Positions 34,939 through 45,563 are shown, counted from the stretch's first letter. The stretch: 64,000 nucleotides of DNA from Ottowia oryzae (GCF_003008535.1 NZ_CP027666.1:1240001-1304000); one strand, 5' to 3'. Translations and numbers: made by a program. The notes: generated by a model not told the origin, from the letters alone.

Positions 34939-35970
34939 TCAAGCGCCGCGCCGGTGCTCTTGCGGGCTGTGCCCGGTCCATTGCCGAAAAGCGCGCGCAA
35001 AGCTCTTGTCGCTGGCAAAGCCGCACAGACCGGCGATGCGTGCCACCGGCAGCGCCGTGCGCAGCAGCAGGTCGCTGGCGCGGGCCCGCCGGGCTTCGTC
35101 TTTCAATTGCTGCACGCTGGCGCCTTCGGCCCGCAGCTGGCGGTGCAGGCTGCGGGCCGACAGGCCCAGCTCCGCTGCCAAGGTTTCGGCAGTGTGGGCG
35201 CTGCTGGCTCCGTGGGCGTGGCTGGGGGCCTGCAGCAGGCGCGACACTTGGCGCGACAGCAGGCGGTCACGGCGGTAGGGCCACACCAGGATCGGCAGCG
35301 CGCGGCGCAGCATCTGGTCGATGGCGGCGGCGTCCTTGCGCAGCGGCAGGTTGAGGTAGTGCGCGTCAAACACCAGCGTGGCGCGCGGCGCCTGAAAGTG
35401 CACCGTGCCGGGGAAGAGGCGGCCATACACCGCCGCGTGCGGTGGCGCTTCGCCGGGGAAGTGCGCGCCCAACAGCGCGATTTGCGAATCCACCCACCAG
35501 CAGCTCAGCCCGTGCAGGTTGCGCAGCAGCGACAGCAGGGCGAATTCGCGCTGTTGGCCCAGATCGGTGTGCTCGGTGATTTCCACCCGCGCGCCGCTTT
35601 CATCGCTGTGCAACGCCAGGCCGACATCCTGCGTCAGCAGGCCGTGGTGGCGGCACCAGCGCTTGAGCGCCACCGCCAGCGTGGGCGCGCCCATGCTGGC
35701 ACGCGCCAGCATGCCGTAGCTGCCCCAGGGCAGCGGCCGGCTGAACCAGCCGGGTGCCTCGTCGTCCAGCTCGCGCATGGCGGCGGCGCAGAGGCGCTCA
35801 AACTGCAGGGGGCTGACCTGGCTGGGCCAGTGGCCGCGGCGGTCTGGCGCAATCTGCGCCGCGGCCAGGGCCTTGTCGGGCGCGCAGCTGCGGGCGGCGT
35901 AGGCCCTCAATACCGCCTGCACAAAGGCAAATGGCGTGCCTTGGTGGGCAGGGTCTGGCGGTGCTGGCAT
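34939..35970 (-). CDS. AraC-family transcriptional regulator
   Basis: 343 residues from the ATG at 35970 (MPAPPDPAHQGTPFAFV). The N-terminal two thirds resemble the arabinose-binding-type domain of the OruR/ArgR-like AraC subgroup (SYGMLARASMGAPTLAVALK). The C-terminal 90 residues hold two helix-turn-helix motifs: LAAELGLSARSLHRQLRAEG and VARIAGLCGFASDKSFARAF, ending QWTGHSPQEHRR. It is divergent from the acyl-CoA synthetase gene across 146 bp containing a perfect 8-bp inverted repeat, so control of the downstream leucine/acyl-CoA cluster is a reasonable inference. The ligand is unknown. Confidence 0.92.
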   Translation of the reverse strand: MPAPPDPAHQGTPFAFVQAVLRAYAARSCAPDKALAAAQIAPDRRGHWPSQVSPLQFERLCAAAMRELDDEAPGWFSRPLPWGSYGMLARASMGAPTLAVALKRWCRHHGLLTQDVGLALHSDESGARVEITEHTDLGQQREFALLSLLRNLHGLSCWWVDSQIALLGAHFPGEAPPHAAVYGRLFPGTVHFQAPRATLVFDAHYLNLPLRKDAAAIDQMLRRALPILVWPYRRDRLLSRQVSRLLQAPSHAHGASSAHTAETLAAELGLSARSLHRQLRAEGASVQQLKDEARRARASDLLLRTALPVARIAGLCGFASDKSFARAFRQWTGHSPQEHRRGA

Positions 35971-35991
35971 GGTGCGGCATTGTGATGTCGG

Positions 35992-36024
35992 ATTGGCGCA
36001 TTTTGCAACCTGCGTGGCGCCAAT
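35992..36024. promoter_or_regulatory. Candidate operator in the araC/acyl-CoA synthetase divergent promoter
   Basis: ATTGGCGC (35992-35999), 17 bp, GCGCCAAT (36017-36024): a perfect dyad 22 bp upstream of the regulator start and 92 bp upstream of the synthetase start. Confidence 0.5.
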
Positions 36025-36116
36025 TTGGCCGCTGATGGCGATAAGCTGCGCCTGCGGCGCGCTCAATTGGCTACATTGGGCGCAACGCCGACGCACGAAC
36101 TAGGAGACAAATCCCC

Positions 36117-37826
36117 ATGGCCCCCCAAGCTGAGCCCAGCTACGCCCGCGGCGCAACCCAGCCCCCGCTGATCGAGCAGACCCTGGGCGCTTTTTTTGAC
36201 GACATGGCTGCCCGCGTGCCTGAGCGCGAGGCGCTGGTTTCGGTGCACCAACAGCGCCGCTACACCTATGGCCAGCTGCAGGCCGAGGCCAACCGCCTGG
36301 CCAGCGCGCTGCTGGGGCTCGGCCTGAAGCCGGGTGACCGCGTCGGCATCTGGTCGCACAACAACGCCGAATGGGTGCTGATGCAGCTGGCCACGGCCAA
36401 GGTGGGCCTGGTGCTGGTCAACATCAACCCCGCGTACCGCACGTCCGAAGTGGAATACGCGCTGAACAAGGTGGGCTGCGTGGCGTTGGTCACCATGCCC
36501 AGCTTCAAGACCAGCGACTACATCGGCATGCTGCGCGAACTGGCGCCCGAATGGGCCAGCCAGCCGCCCGGCCAGCTGAGCGCCGAGAAGCTGCCCGGCT
36601 TGAAGCACGCGATCTGGATCGACGTGCCAGGCGAAGGCGCCGACCAGCCGGGCTTTCAGCGCTTTTCCGCGCTGCTGGCCGCGGGTGACGCGCAAGACCC
36701 GCGCGTGCCCCATGTGGCCAAGCTGCTGCACAACACCGACCCGATCAACATCCAGTTCACCAGCGGCACCACCGGCTTTCCCAAGGGCGCCACGCTCACG
36801 CACCGCAACATCCTGAACAACGGCTTCTTCATCGGCGAATGCATGAAGCTGACTCCGGAAGACCGCCTGTGCATCCCCGTGCCGATGTACCACTGCTTCG
36901 GCATGGTGCTGGGCACGCTGGCCTGCCTGACGCACGGCAGCACCATCGTCTTCCCGAACGACGGGTTCGATCCGCTGCTCACGCTGCAGGCGGTGCAGGC
37001 CGAGCGCTGCACCGCGCTGCACGGCGTGCCCACCATGTTCATCGCCGAGCTGGATCACCCCCGCTTTGCCGAGTTCGACCTCAGCAGCCTGCGCACCGGC
37101 ATCATGGCCGGCACCGCCTGCCCCATCGAGGTGATGCGCCGCGTGGTCGACCGCATGTTCCTGTCGCAGATCACCATCGCCTACGGCATGACCGAAACCA
37201 GCCCCGTCAGCTGCCAGAGCAGCACCGAAACGCCGCTGGAAAAGCGTGTCACCACCGTGGGCACGGTGCAGCCGCACCTTGAAATCAAGATCGTCGACCC
37301 CGACAGCGGCCAGACGGTGCCGCGCGGCGAGCGCGGCGAGTTCTGCACGCGCGGCTATTCGGTCATGCACGGCTATTGGGGCGACGAGGCGCGCACGCGC
37401 GAGGCCATCGACGCCGAGGGCTGGATGCACACGGGCGACCTGGCCACCATGGACGCCGAGGGCTACGTCAACATCGTCGGGCGCATCAAGGACATGGTGA
37501 TCCGCGGTGGCGAAAACGTGTACCCGCGCGAGATCGAGGAATTCTTGTACAGCCACCCGCAGGTGCAAGACGTGCAGGTGGTGGGCGTGCCCGACGCCAG
37601 GTTTGGCGAAGAGCTGTGCGCCTGGGTGGTCGCCAAGCCGGGCCAGAGCCTGAGTGAGGACGACATCCGCGCCTTTTGCAAAGGCAAGATCGCGCACTAC
37701 AAGGTGCCGCGCTACATCCGCTTCGTGGCCGAGTTTCCGATGACGGTGACCGGCAAGATCCAGAAGTTCAAGATTCGCGAAGCGATGATCGAAGAGCTGG
37801 GTGTTTCTGAACAAAAAACGGCCTAA
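36117..37826 (+). CDS. AMP-forming acyl-CoA synthetase
   Basis: Activates a carboxylic acid with ATP and CoA. 569 residues, ATG behind AGGAGA. ANL-superfamily signatures are intact: the phosphate loop FTSGTTGFPKGATLTH (about residues 216-231), YGMTETSP, HTGDLATMDAEGY, and the hinge/lysine region GRIKDMVIRGGENVYPREIE and MTVTGKIQKFKIRE. The overall type is that of medium/long-chain fatty acid or branched-chain acyl-CoA synthetases found in liu/leucine clusters; the substrate is not deducible. It is first in the cluster and its last codons and TAA stop lie within a copy of the dispersed repeat. Confidence 0.93.
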   Translation: MAPQAEPSYARGATQPPLIEQTLGAFFDDMAARVPEREALVSVHQQRRYTYGQLQAEANRLASALLGLGLKPGDRVGIWSHNNAEWVLMQLATAKVGLVLVNINPAYRTSEVEYALNKVGCVALVTMPSFKTSDYIGMLRELAPEWASQPPGQLSAEKLPGLKHAIWIDVPGEGADQPGFQRFSALLAAGDAQDPRVPHVAKLLHNTDPINIQFTSGTTGFPKGATLTHRNILNNGFFIGECMKLTPEDRLCIPVPMYHCFGMVLGTLACLTHGSTIVFPNDGFDPLLTLQAVQAERCTALHGVPTMFIAELDHPRFAEFDLSSLRTGIMAGTACPIEVMRRVVDRMFLSQITIAYGMTETSPVSCQSSTETPLEKRVTTVGTVQPHLEIKIVDPDSGQTVPRGERGEFCTRGYSVMHGYWGDEARTREAIDAEGWMHTGDLATMDAEGYVNIVGRIKDMVIRGGENVYPREIEEFLYSHPQVQDVQVVGVPDARFGEELCAWVVAKPGQSLSEDDIRAFCKGKIAHYKVPRYIRFVAEFPMTVTGKIQKFKIREAMIEELGVSEQKTA

Positions 37827-37868
37827 GCGCAGGCTGCATAAGCGCCAGCAGCTAGCCAAACCATAGCA
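37810..37868 (+). repeat. Dispersed two-hairpin repeat, copy 10 (over a stop codon)
   Basis: AAAAAACGGCCTAAGCGC, spacer, AGCGCCAGCAGCTAG, CCAAACC, ATAGCA. The TAA of the repeat left arm is the stop codon of the acyl-CoA synthetase gene. Confidence 0.85.
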
Positions 37869-37884
37869 AGAATACGGAGACTTC

Positions 37885-39507
<1,623 letters not shown>

Positions 39508-39565
39508 TGGAACACACCCCTGAGTCGCTGACGCGCCATCTGCCCTCTCCTGCGGGAGGGGGGAC

Positions 39566-39601
39566 AACGCCTATGCCCGGCACTGGCCCGGGCATGGCGT
39601 T
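39566..39601. repeat. Long hairpin between liuB and the DinB gene
   Basis: AACGCC-T-ATGCCCGG (39566-39580), 7-nt loop, CCGGGCAT-GGCGTT (39588-39601): 14 pairs with one bulged T. No U-run follows. A second small inverted repeat (CTCC/GGAG near 39547-39557) precedes it. Possibly another palindromic repeat family or an mRNA-stabilising structure. Confidence 0.6.
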
Positions 39602-39662
39602 CGCTGATTGGCCTTGCGCCACCCGAGCTGGCGACGGGATTGCGTGGAGATGAAGGGCTGAT

Positions 39663-40172
39663 ATGGATCTCACTGAATATTTCACCACCCTGGCGCGCTA
39701 CAACGTGTGGGCTACCGGCCGCCTGCTGGATGCCGTGGCGGCGCTGCCGGAGGACGATTACCGGCGCGACGTGGGCCTGTTCTTCAAGAGCATCCACGGC
39801 ACGCTGAACCATCTGCTGGTGGCCGACAACATCTGGTTTCCGCGCTTCGCCGAGGGCCGCTCGCCCCGCATGGCGCTGAATGCCGAGCTGGAGCCCGATC
39901 GCGCCCAGTTGGCCGCGCGGCTGCGGGCCGATGCCACGCGCTGGGCGCCGCTGATCGGCACGTTTGCTGCGCCGCAGTGGCAGGGCATGCTGAACTACGT
40001 CACCACGCAGGGCGTACCCACGTCACTGCCCTTCATGCCCACGCTGGGCCATGTGTTCAACCATGGCACGCACCACCGCGGGCAGGTCACGGCGGCGCTG
40101 ACCGCGCTGGGCCAGCCCGCGCCGGTCATCGATCTTGTTTACATGCTGGTAGAGGAACAGAAACAACCATGA
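39663..40172 (+). CDS. DinB-family protein
   Basis: 169 residues. The fold is predicted to be a four-helix bundle of the DinB/YfiT type. The metal-binding histidines are visible: SIHGTLNHLLVADNIWF near residue 45, and the paired GHVFNHGTHHRGQV near residue 130. Family members are usually thiol-dependent metalloenzymes or of unknown role. It overlaps the liuC start by four bases (ATGA), so the two are translationally coupled, which is unusual for a leucine-degradation cluster. Confidence 0.9.
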   Translation: MDLTEYFTTLARYNVWATGRLLDAVAALPEDDYRRDVGLFFKSIHGTLNHLLVADNIWFPRFAEGRSPRMALNAELEPDRAQLAARLRADATRWAPLIGTFAAPQWQGMLNYVTTQGVPTSLPFMPTLGHVFNHGTHHRGQVTAALTALGQPAPVIDLVYMLVEEQKQP

Positions 40173-40954
40173 GCCAAGCCCTTCGCATCAGCACCCAGAA
40201 CCGTGTGGCCACGGTGGTGCTCAGCCGCCCCGAAGTTCGCAACGCCTTCAACGACGAGGTGATTGCCGAGCTGTCGCACGCTTTCACGCAGCTGGGCGAA
40301 GACCCGGCCGTGCGCGCCATCGTGCTGATGGCCGAAGGCCCGGCTTTCTGCGCCGGGGCCGACCTGAACTGGATGCGCCGCATGGCCGACTATTCGCGCG
40401 ACGAAAACGTCGAAGACGCGGGCAAGCTGGCCTTCATGCTGCGCACCCTGTACGAATGCCCCAAGCCGACCATCGCCCGCGTGCAGGGCGACGTGTACGC
40501 CGGTGGCATGGGCCTGGTGGCGGCGTGCGACATGGCCGTCAGCGTCGACACCGCGCACTACTGCCTGAGCGAGGTCAAGATCGGCCTGATACCCGCCACC
40601 ATCAGCCCCTACGTGATTCGCGCCATGGGCCCGCGCGCGGCGCACCGGTACTTCCTGACAGCCGAGCGCTTCACCGCCGCCGAGGCGCTGCGCATCGGCT
40701 TCGTGCACGAAGTGGTGCCCGCCGACCAGCTGGACGCGCGGGTCAGCGCGCTGGTGGGCGCGCTCGTCAGCGCTAGCCCCAACGCCGTGCGCGAGTGCAA
40801 GCGCTTGGTGCAGGACGTGGCCGAGCGCGACATCTCGCGCCTGCTGATCGAGCGCACGGTGGAAAGCATTGCCGACATCCGCGCCAGCGACGAGGGCAAG
40901 GAAGGCGTGCAAAGCTTCCTGCAAAAGCGCGGCCCGGCGTGGCTGGCGGATTAA
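40169..40954 (+). CDS. liuC: Enoyl-CoA hydratase, probable 3-methylglutaconyl-CoA hydratase
   Basis: Hydrates 3-methylglutaconyl-CoA to HMG-CoA in leucine degradation. 261 residues from the ATG at 40169, which overlaps the DinB stop. Crotonase-fold motifs: RPEVRNAFNDEVIAEL, the oxyanion-hole segment AEGPAFCAGADLNWM, and YAGGMGLVAACDMAV with the second hole-forming Gly. ADLNWM with SEVKIGLIPATISPYV is typical of the methylglutaconyl-CoA group. Substrate assignment rests on its position between liuB and liuD. Confidence 0.9.
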   Translation: MSQALRISTQNRVATVVLSRPEVRNAFNDEVIAELSHAFTQLGEDPAVRAIVLMAEGPAFCAGADLNWMRRMADYSRDENVEDAGKLAFMLRTLYECPKPTIARVQGDVYAGGMGLVAACDMAVSVDTAHYCLSEVKIGLIPATISPYVIRAMGPRAAHRYFLTAERFTAAEALRIGFVHEVVPADQLDARVSALVGALVSASPNAVRECKRLVQDVAERDISRLLIERTVESIADIRASDEGKEGVQSFLQKRGPAWLAD

Positions 40955-40955
40955 G

Positions 40956-41014
40956 GGTTGAACAGGCTGCTGGCGCAGGCGCAGCGTGCGCTGGCAGCTA
41001 TCAATGACGTAGTA
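40956..41014 (+). repeat. Dispersed two-hairpin repeat, copy 12
   Basis: Starts one base after the liuC stop: AACAGGCTGCTGGCGC, spacer, TGCGCTGGCAGCTAT, CAATGAC, GTAGTA. Confidence 0.9.
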
Positions 41015-41017
41015 ATC

Positions 41018-41161
41018 ATGTCCTTGAACAGATCCCCCCGAACCGCCCCCGTCGGCGTGGCGGCCCGCTGCGGCGTTAGGGCCGTGCGCGCCGGTGGGCA
41101 CGCCTGCGTGGGTGCGGGCGCCGCTGTCGTCCTTGGCGCTGTGGAAGGGGTCACACGATGA
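41018..41161 (+). CDS. Possible small ORF overlapping the DUF4126 start
   Basis: 47 codons from an ATG just after a dispersed repeat (MSLNRSPRTAPVGVAARCG...), ending in a TGA that overlaps the next ATG (ATGA). No recognisable family and a weak ribosome-binding site. The overlapping stop/start is the only support. Confidence 0.25.
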   Translation: MSLNRSPRTAPVGVAARCGVRAVRAGGHACVGAGAAVVLGAVEGVTR

Positions 41162-41934
41162 GCGACTGGTTGCAAAGCGTGGTGCAGTGGCTGCACGGCA
41201 TCGGCATTCACCCCACGACCGATGCGGCTGTTGCGGTAGGCAGCGCCGTGGGCCAGGCGGGCGCGGCCGTGGGCGGCGCGGTGGCGCCGGTCGTTGCCAA
41301 GATGGACATGCCCAGCCTGCTGGCGCTGGCCGCCGCGCTGGGCTGGGCCAGCGGCTTTCGCCTCTACGCCGTGGTTTTTCTGGTGGGCGCCATGGGCTAC
41401 GTGGGCTGGATTCCGCTGCCCGAGGGCCTCAAGCTGCTGACGCACCCGGCCGTGCTGGCGGCCAGCGGCTTCATGCTGCTGGTGGAGTTTTTTGCCGACA
41501 AGATCCCGTGGGTGGACAGCGTGTGGGACACCGTCAACAGCGTCATCCGCATCCTGGGCGGCGCCCTGCTGGCCGCCGGTGTGTTTGGCGCCGACAGCGG
41601 CACCATGGGCCTGGTGGCAGGCCTGCTGGGCGGCTCGCTGGCGGCCACCTCGTTTGCCACCAAGGCCACCACGCGCGCGGCCATCAATACATCGCCCGAG
41701 CCGTTTTCCAACTGGCTGGCCTCGTTCTTTGAAGACGGGCTGGCCGTCGCCGTGGTCTGGCTGGCCACGCAGTACCCGGTGACGTTTGGCGTGGTGCTGG
41801 CGGTGATGTTGCTGGTGTCGGTGCTGTTGCTGGTGGTGCTCTACAAGTTTTTGAGAGCAGTGGTTCGCAAGATGCGGGCGTTTTTTGCGAGCGGTGCGGT
41901 GGCGCCTGCGCAGTCGGAGGCTGCTTGTCGATGA
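41158..41934 (+). CDS. DUF4126 membrane protein
   Basis: 258 residues. A loosely hydrophobic Ala/Gly-rich N-terminus is followed by five or six transmembrane segments, with LALAAALGWASGFRLYAVVF and the family segment VEFFADKIPWVDSVWDTVNS. LLGGSLAATSFATKATTRAA and NTSPEPFSNWLASFFEDGLA also match DUF4126. The function is unknown. It overlaps the following gene by four bases. A role in leucine degradation is not implied by family knowledge; its conserved neighbourhood would be worth testing. Confidence 0.88.
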   Translation: MSDWLQSVVQWLHGIGIHPTTDAAVAVGSAVGQAGAAVGGAVAPVVAKMDMPSLLALAAALGWASGFRLYAVVFLVGAMGYVGWIPLPEGLKLLTHPAVLAASGFMLLVEFFADKIPWVDSVWDTVNSVIRILGGALLAAGVFGADSGTMGLVAGLLGGSLAATSFATKATTRAAINTSPEPFSNWLASFFEDGLAVAVVWLATQYPVTFGVVLAVMLLVSVLLLVVLYKFLRAVVRKMRAFFASGAVAPAQSEAACR

Positions 41935-42440
41935 GATCGCCCCTGCGTTGGCGCACCGAGCTGCGCGCCGATGGCGTGTGGGAGCCAGTGGCGCCGCGGC
42001 TTGCGGGCTTGTTGCCGGCGCTGGTCATGGGCGCGTCGCTTGTCTTCAAGTACCCCGGCGACGGCTGGATGCTTGGCGCTGCCTCGGCCTTTCTGGCTTT
42101 GGGGTTGTGGGCCGCTGGCTTTTTCCGCTGGGGGCTGAAAGACCGGCTCGTGTTCGGCATCTGTCAGCGCGGGGCCGATGGCGCAGATGCGCTCGTCGCC
42201 GGGCGGCAGCGCATTCCCTTGGCGACCATTGAACGGTTAGAGGTGCATGGCCCCTTGGCCCGCCGTGAGGTCACGGTGTACCCGGCGGTCGGCATGCCGA
42301 TGGTCTTGCTGAACGGCTGGACCGAAGGGCCGCGCGGCCTGGCCGAACGCTACCTGGCCGCGCACCGCGGGCAGCTGCCTTTCGCCGTGGACATTCGCGC
42401 GCCGGAAAGCCCCTTTCTTCAGCCAGACACCTTGTTCTAA
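41931..42440 (+). CDS. Predicted membrane protein of unknown function
   Basis: 169 residues from the ATG at 41931, overlapping the DUF4126 stop (ATGA). Two hydrophobic segments follow each other (LAGLLPALVMGASLVF and AASAFLALGLWAAGFF). The soluble C-terminal part contains IPLATIERLEVHGPLARREV, which looks like the PH-like fold of small bacterial membrane proteins. I do not recognise the family. The overlap suggests cotranslation with DUF4126 and perhaps a shared role. Confidence 0.7.
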   Translation: MRSPLRWRTELRADGVWEPVAPRLAGLLPALVMGASLVFKYPGDGWMLGAASAFLALGLWAAGFFRWGLKDRLVFGICQRGADGADALVAGRQRIPLATIERLEVHGPLARREVTVYPAVGMPMVLLNGWTEGPRGLAERYLAAHRGQLPFAVDIRAPESPFLQPDTLF

Positions 42441-42484
42441 GGCGTTCAGAACCTCAGAAATAGCCCGTTTTCAGGAGACAACCC

Positions 42485-44500
42485 ATGTTCCAAAAAATCC
42501 TCATCGCCAACCGCGGCGAAATCGCCTGCCGCGTGGCGGCCACCGCACGCCGCCTGGGTGTGCGCACCGTGGCCGTGTATTCCGATGCTGACGCGCACGC
42601 CAAGCACGTGATGGCCTGCGACGAAGCGGTGCACGTCGGCGGCAGCGCGCCCAAGGACAGCTACCTGCAGTGGCAGCGCATCATCGACGCGGCCAAGGCC
42701 ACCGGCGCGCAGGCCATCCACCCTGGCTACGGTTTTTTGAGCGAGAACGAAGACTTCGCCAAAGCCTGCGCCGACAACGGCCTGGTCTTCATCGGCCCAC
42801 CCGCCAGCGCCATCAAGGATATGGGGCTGAAGGCCGAATCCAAGCGGCTGATGGAATCGGCCAAGGTGCCGCTGGTGCCCGGCTACCACGGCGCTGACCA
42901 GACACCCGAGTTGCTGCACAAAGAGGCCGACCGCATCGGCTACCCGGTGCTGATCAAGGCCAGCGCGGGCGGTGGCGGCAAGGGCATGCGCGCGGTGGAA
43001 AAAAGCGCAGACTTCATGGCCGCGCTGGAATCGTGCAAGCGCGAGGCGATCAACAGCTTTGGCGACGACGCGGTGCTGATCGAAAAGTACGTGCAGCGCC
43101 CGCGCCACATCGAGATCCAGGTGTTTGGCGACACGCACGGCAACTACGTGTACCTGTTTGAGCGCGATTGCTCGGTGCAGCGCCGCCACCAGAAGGTGCT
43201 GGAAGAGGCGCCCGCGCCCGGCATGCCCGAAAGCATTCGCGCCGCCATGGGCGAGGCGGCCGTGAACGCCGCGCGCGCCGTGAACTACGTGGGCGCCGGC
43301 ACGGTGGAATTCATCGTCGAGCAGCCGGGCGGCTACGACCGGCCCGACCAGATGAAGTTCTACTTCATGGAGATGAACACGCGCCTGCAGGTGGAACACC
43401 CGGTGACCGAGGCCATCACCGGCCAGGATCTGGTGGAGTGGCAGCTGCGCGTGGCCAGTGGCGAGCCACTGCCGCTGGAGCAGGACGACCTGCTGCTGGA
43501 AGGCCACGCCATCGAGGCGCGCATCTGTGCCGAAAACCCCGACAACAACTTCCTGCCCGCCACCGGCACGCTGCACGTGTACCGTAAGCCGCCGCACAGC
43601 GCGTTTGAGATCGACACCGTGCGCGTGGACGATGGCGTGCGCGAGGGCGACGCCATCAGCCCGTTCTACGACAGCATGATCGCCAAGCTGATCGTGTGGG
43701 GCGAAACGCGCGATCAAGCGCTGGCCAAGCTGGACGAGGCGCTGGCCGCCACCCATATTGCGGGCCTGCAGACCAACGTGCAGTTTTTGCGCCACGTGCT
43801 GGCCACGCCGTCGTTCAGCCAGGCCAAGCTGGATACGGCGCTGATCCAGCGCGAAAGCGAACGCCTGTTCGACCAGGACCGCCTGGGTGTGCAGATGACG
43901 GTGGCCGCTGCCGTGGCGCGCGCCGTGCTGGCCGAGCGCGCCGCCGAAACGCACGACCCGTTCAGCCGCCGCGACGGTTTCCGCTCGCACGGCGTGGCCA
44001 CGCGCCGCATGGATTTCGACTACATGGGCCAGCCCGTGGTGGCCAAGCTGCGCTACCTGGATGATGGCCTGCAGCTGCAAGTGGGCGAGCACGACGCGGC
44101 ACCGCTGGGCTTGACCGCGTTGGCCAACGGCGCCATCGACGTGCGCTTTGGCGGCGACCGCCAGGTGGTGCAGGTGTACCCGCTGGGCGAAGTGGCGCAC
44201 GTGTTCGGCACGCGCGGCGCGGCGCCCATCACCGCGGTGGACGTGCTGCAGCACGCCGGAGAAACGGGCGCCGAGGGCGGCCGCCTGACGGCCCCGATGC
44301 CCGGCAAGGTGGTCAGCTTTGCGGTGAAGGCGGGCGACAAGGTCAGCAAAGGCCAGCCGCTGGCGGTGATGGAGGCCATGAAGATGGAGCACACCATCGC
44401 CGCGCCCGCCGATGGCGTGGTGCAAGAGCTGCTGTACGCCCCCGGCGACCAGGTGATGGACGGCGACGAACTGCTGCGCCTGGCCAACCCGGCGGCGTAA
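42485..44500 (+). CDS. liuD: 3-methylcrotonyl-CoA carboxylase alpha (biotin) subunit
   Basis: Carboxylates its own biotin with ATP and bicarbonate. 671 residues, ATG after CAGGAGACA. Domain order: biotin carboxylase N-domain (ILIANRGEIACRVAATARRL), ATP-grasp (VLIKASAGGGGKGMRAV, then YFMEMNTRLQVEHPVTE), C-domain (GHAIEARICAENPDNNFLP) and a biotinyl domain at the C-terminus with VMEAMKMEHTI, the biotin lysine being about residue 633. Pairs with liuB. The two genes between liuC and liuD (DUF4126 and a membrane protein) are not part of the known pathway. Confidence 0.95.
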   Translation: MFQKILIANRGEIACRVAATARRLGVRTVAVYSDADAHAKHVMACDEAVHVGGSAPKDSYLQWQRIIDAAKATGAQAIHPGYGFLSENEDFAKACADNGLVFIGPPASAIKDMGLKAESKRLMESAKVPLVPGYHGADQTPELLHKEADRIGYPVLIKASAGGGGKGMRAVEKSADFMAALESCKREAINSFGDDAVLIEKYVQRPRHIEIQVFGDTHGNYVYLFERDCSVQRRHQKVLEEAPAPGMPESIRAAMGEAAVNAARAVNYVGAGTVEFIVEQPGGYDRPDQMKFYFMEMNTRLQVEHPVTEAITGQDLVEWQLRVASGEPLPLEQDDLLLEGHAIEARICAENPDNNFLPATGTLHVYRKPPHSAFEIDTVRVDDGVREGDAISPFYDSMIAKLIVWGETRDQALAKLDEALAATHIAGLQTNVQFLRHVLATPSFSQAKLDTALIQRESERLFDQDRLGVQMTVAAAVARAVLAERAAETHDPFSRRDGFRSHGVATRRMDFDYMGQPVVAKLRYLDDGLQLQVGEHDAAPLGLTALANGAIDVRFGGDRQVVQVYPLGEVAHVFGTRGAAPITAVDVLQHAGETGAEGGRLTAPMPGKVVSFAVKAGDKVSKGQPLAVMEAMKMEHTIAAPADGVVQELLYAPGDQVMDGDELLRLANPAA

Positions 44501-44534
44501 CAAGGAAACAAGGAAAGGAAGGGCGCGTCGCACC

Positions 44535-45480
44535 ATGAAGCTGCTGTTTTCCCAGCCTGCCGCCCACGGCAACGATGCATGGCTGGCCGATCTGCGCGCG
44601 GCGCTGGCGGCGGCGATGCCCGGGGTTCAACTGGACGAATGGCGCCCCGGCCTGCCGCCCGACTATGACGCGGCCATCGTCTGGGCCCCCTCGCAACAGC
44701 TGGTGGACGACCAGCCGCAGCTCAAGGCGCTGCTGAACCTGGGCGCGGGGGTCGACAAGCTGCTGGCGCTGCGCCTGCCGCCCACGATGGCGGTGGTGCG
44801 GTTGGAAGACGCGGGCATGGCCGTGCAGATGGCCGAGTACGTGTGCCATGCGCTGATCCGCTTCTTTCGCGAATTCGCCGCATACGACCGCCAGCAGCAC
44901 GAGCAGCGCTGGCAACCGCACCGCCCGCACGTGCGCAGCGAATTCCCGGTGGGCGTGATGGGCCTGGGCGCGCTGGGCCAGCGCGTGGCGCAGGCGGTGC
45001 AGCAGTTCGACTTCCCTGTGCTGGGCTGGAGCCGCACGCCGCACGCCGCGCGACCTGCCCGGCGTGCAGTGCTTTCATGGCGACGCGGGTCTGGCGGACT
45101 TCCTGAAAGGCACGCGCGTGCTGGTCTGCTTGCTGCCGCTCACGCCGGTCACGCGCGGCATCCTGAACCGCCAGACGCTGGAGCAGCTGCAGCTGGCCAG
45201 CTACGTCATCAACGTGGCGCGCGGCGGCCTGCTGGTGGAGGACGATCTGCAGCAGCTGCTGGACGAGGGCCACCTGGCGGGCGCCACGCTGGACGTGATG
45301 CAGGAAGAGCCCCTGCCGCCCGGCCACTGGCTCTGGACGCACCCGCACGTCACCGTCACGCCGCACATCAGCGCCCAGACCGTGCGTTCAGAAGCGGTGG
45401 TGCAGGTGGTGCGTTCGCTGCAGGCGCTGCAGCGCGGCGAGGTGCCCAGCGGACAGGTGCAGCGCGATCTCGGCTACTGA
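44535..45480 (+). pseudogene. 2-hydroxyacid dehydrogenase (GhrA-like), frameshifted
   Basis: Together two frames encode a glyoxylate/hydroxypyruvate reductase A-like protein of about 315 residues. The first frame (ATG at 44535) gives MKLLFSQPAAHGNDAWLADL, LNLGAGVDKLL, and the NAD-binding FPVGVMGLGALGQRVAQAV. At about 45048 an extra base shifts the frame; homology continues as RDLPGVQCFHGDAGLADFL, then NVARGGLLVEDDLQQ and HVTVTPHISAQT, ending at 45480. Removing one G from the GCCGCGCGAC run joins the halves. Family members reduce glyoxylate or hydroxypyruvate. The shift may be an assembly error or a true mutation. Confidence 0.8.
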
Positions 45481-45484
45481 GCAA

Positions 45485-45550
45485 TTGCTTCAAAAAACAT
45501 AGCTGCCAGCGCTGGTGGGTAGAGCGCCAGAGGCCTAAAAGGCGTTGAAT
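45485..45550 (-). repeat. Dispersed two-hairpin repeat, copy 13
   Basis: Reverse orientation. Minus-strand reading: TTTTAGGCCTCTGGCGC, spacer, CAGCGCTGGCAGCTAT, GTTTTTT, GAAGCA. Starts four bases after the stop of the GhrA-like gene. Confidence 0.92.
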
Positions 45551-45563
45551 CGCGACGAATGAA

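Noticed and set aside
34426..35985. A 519-codon plus-strand frame over the AraC-type gene
   Set aside because: Composition is that of an antisense shadow; the minus-strand AraC protein has clear helix-turn-helix motifs.
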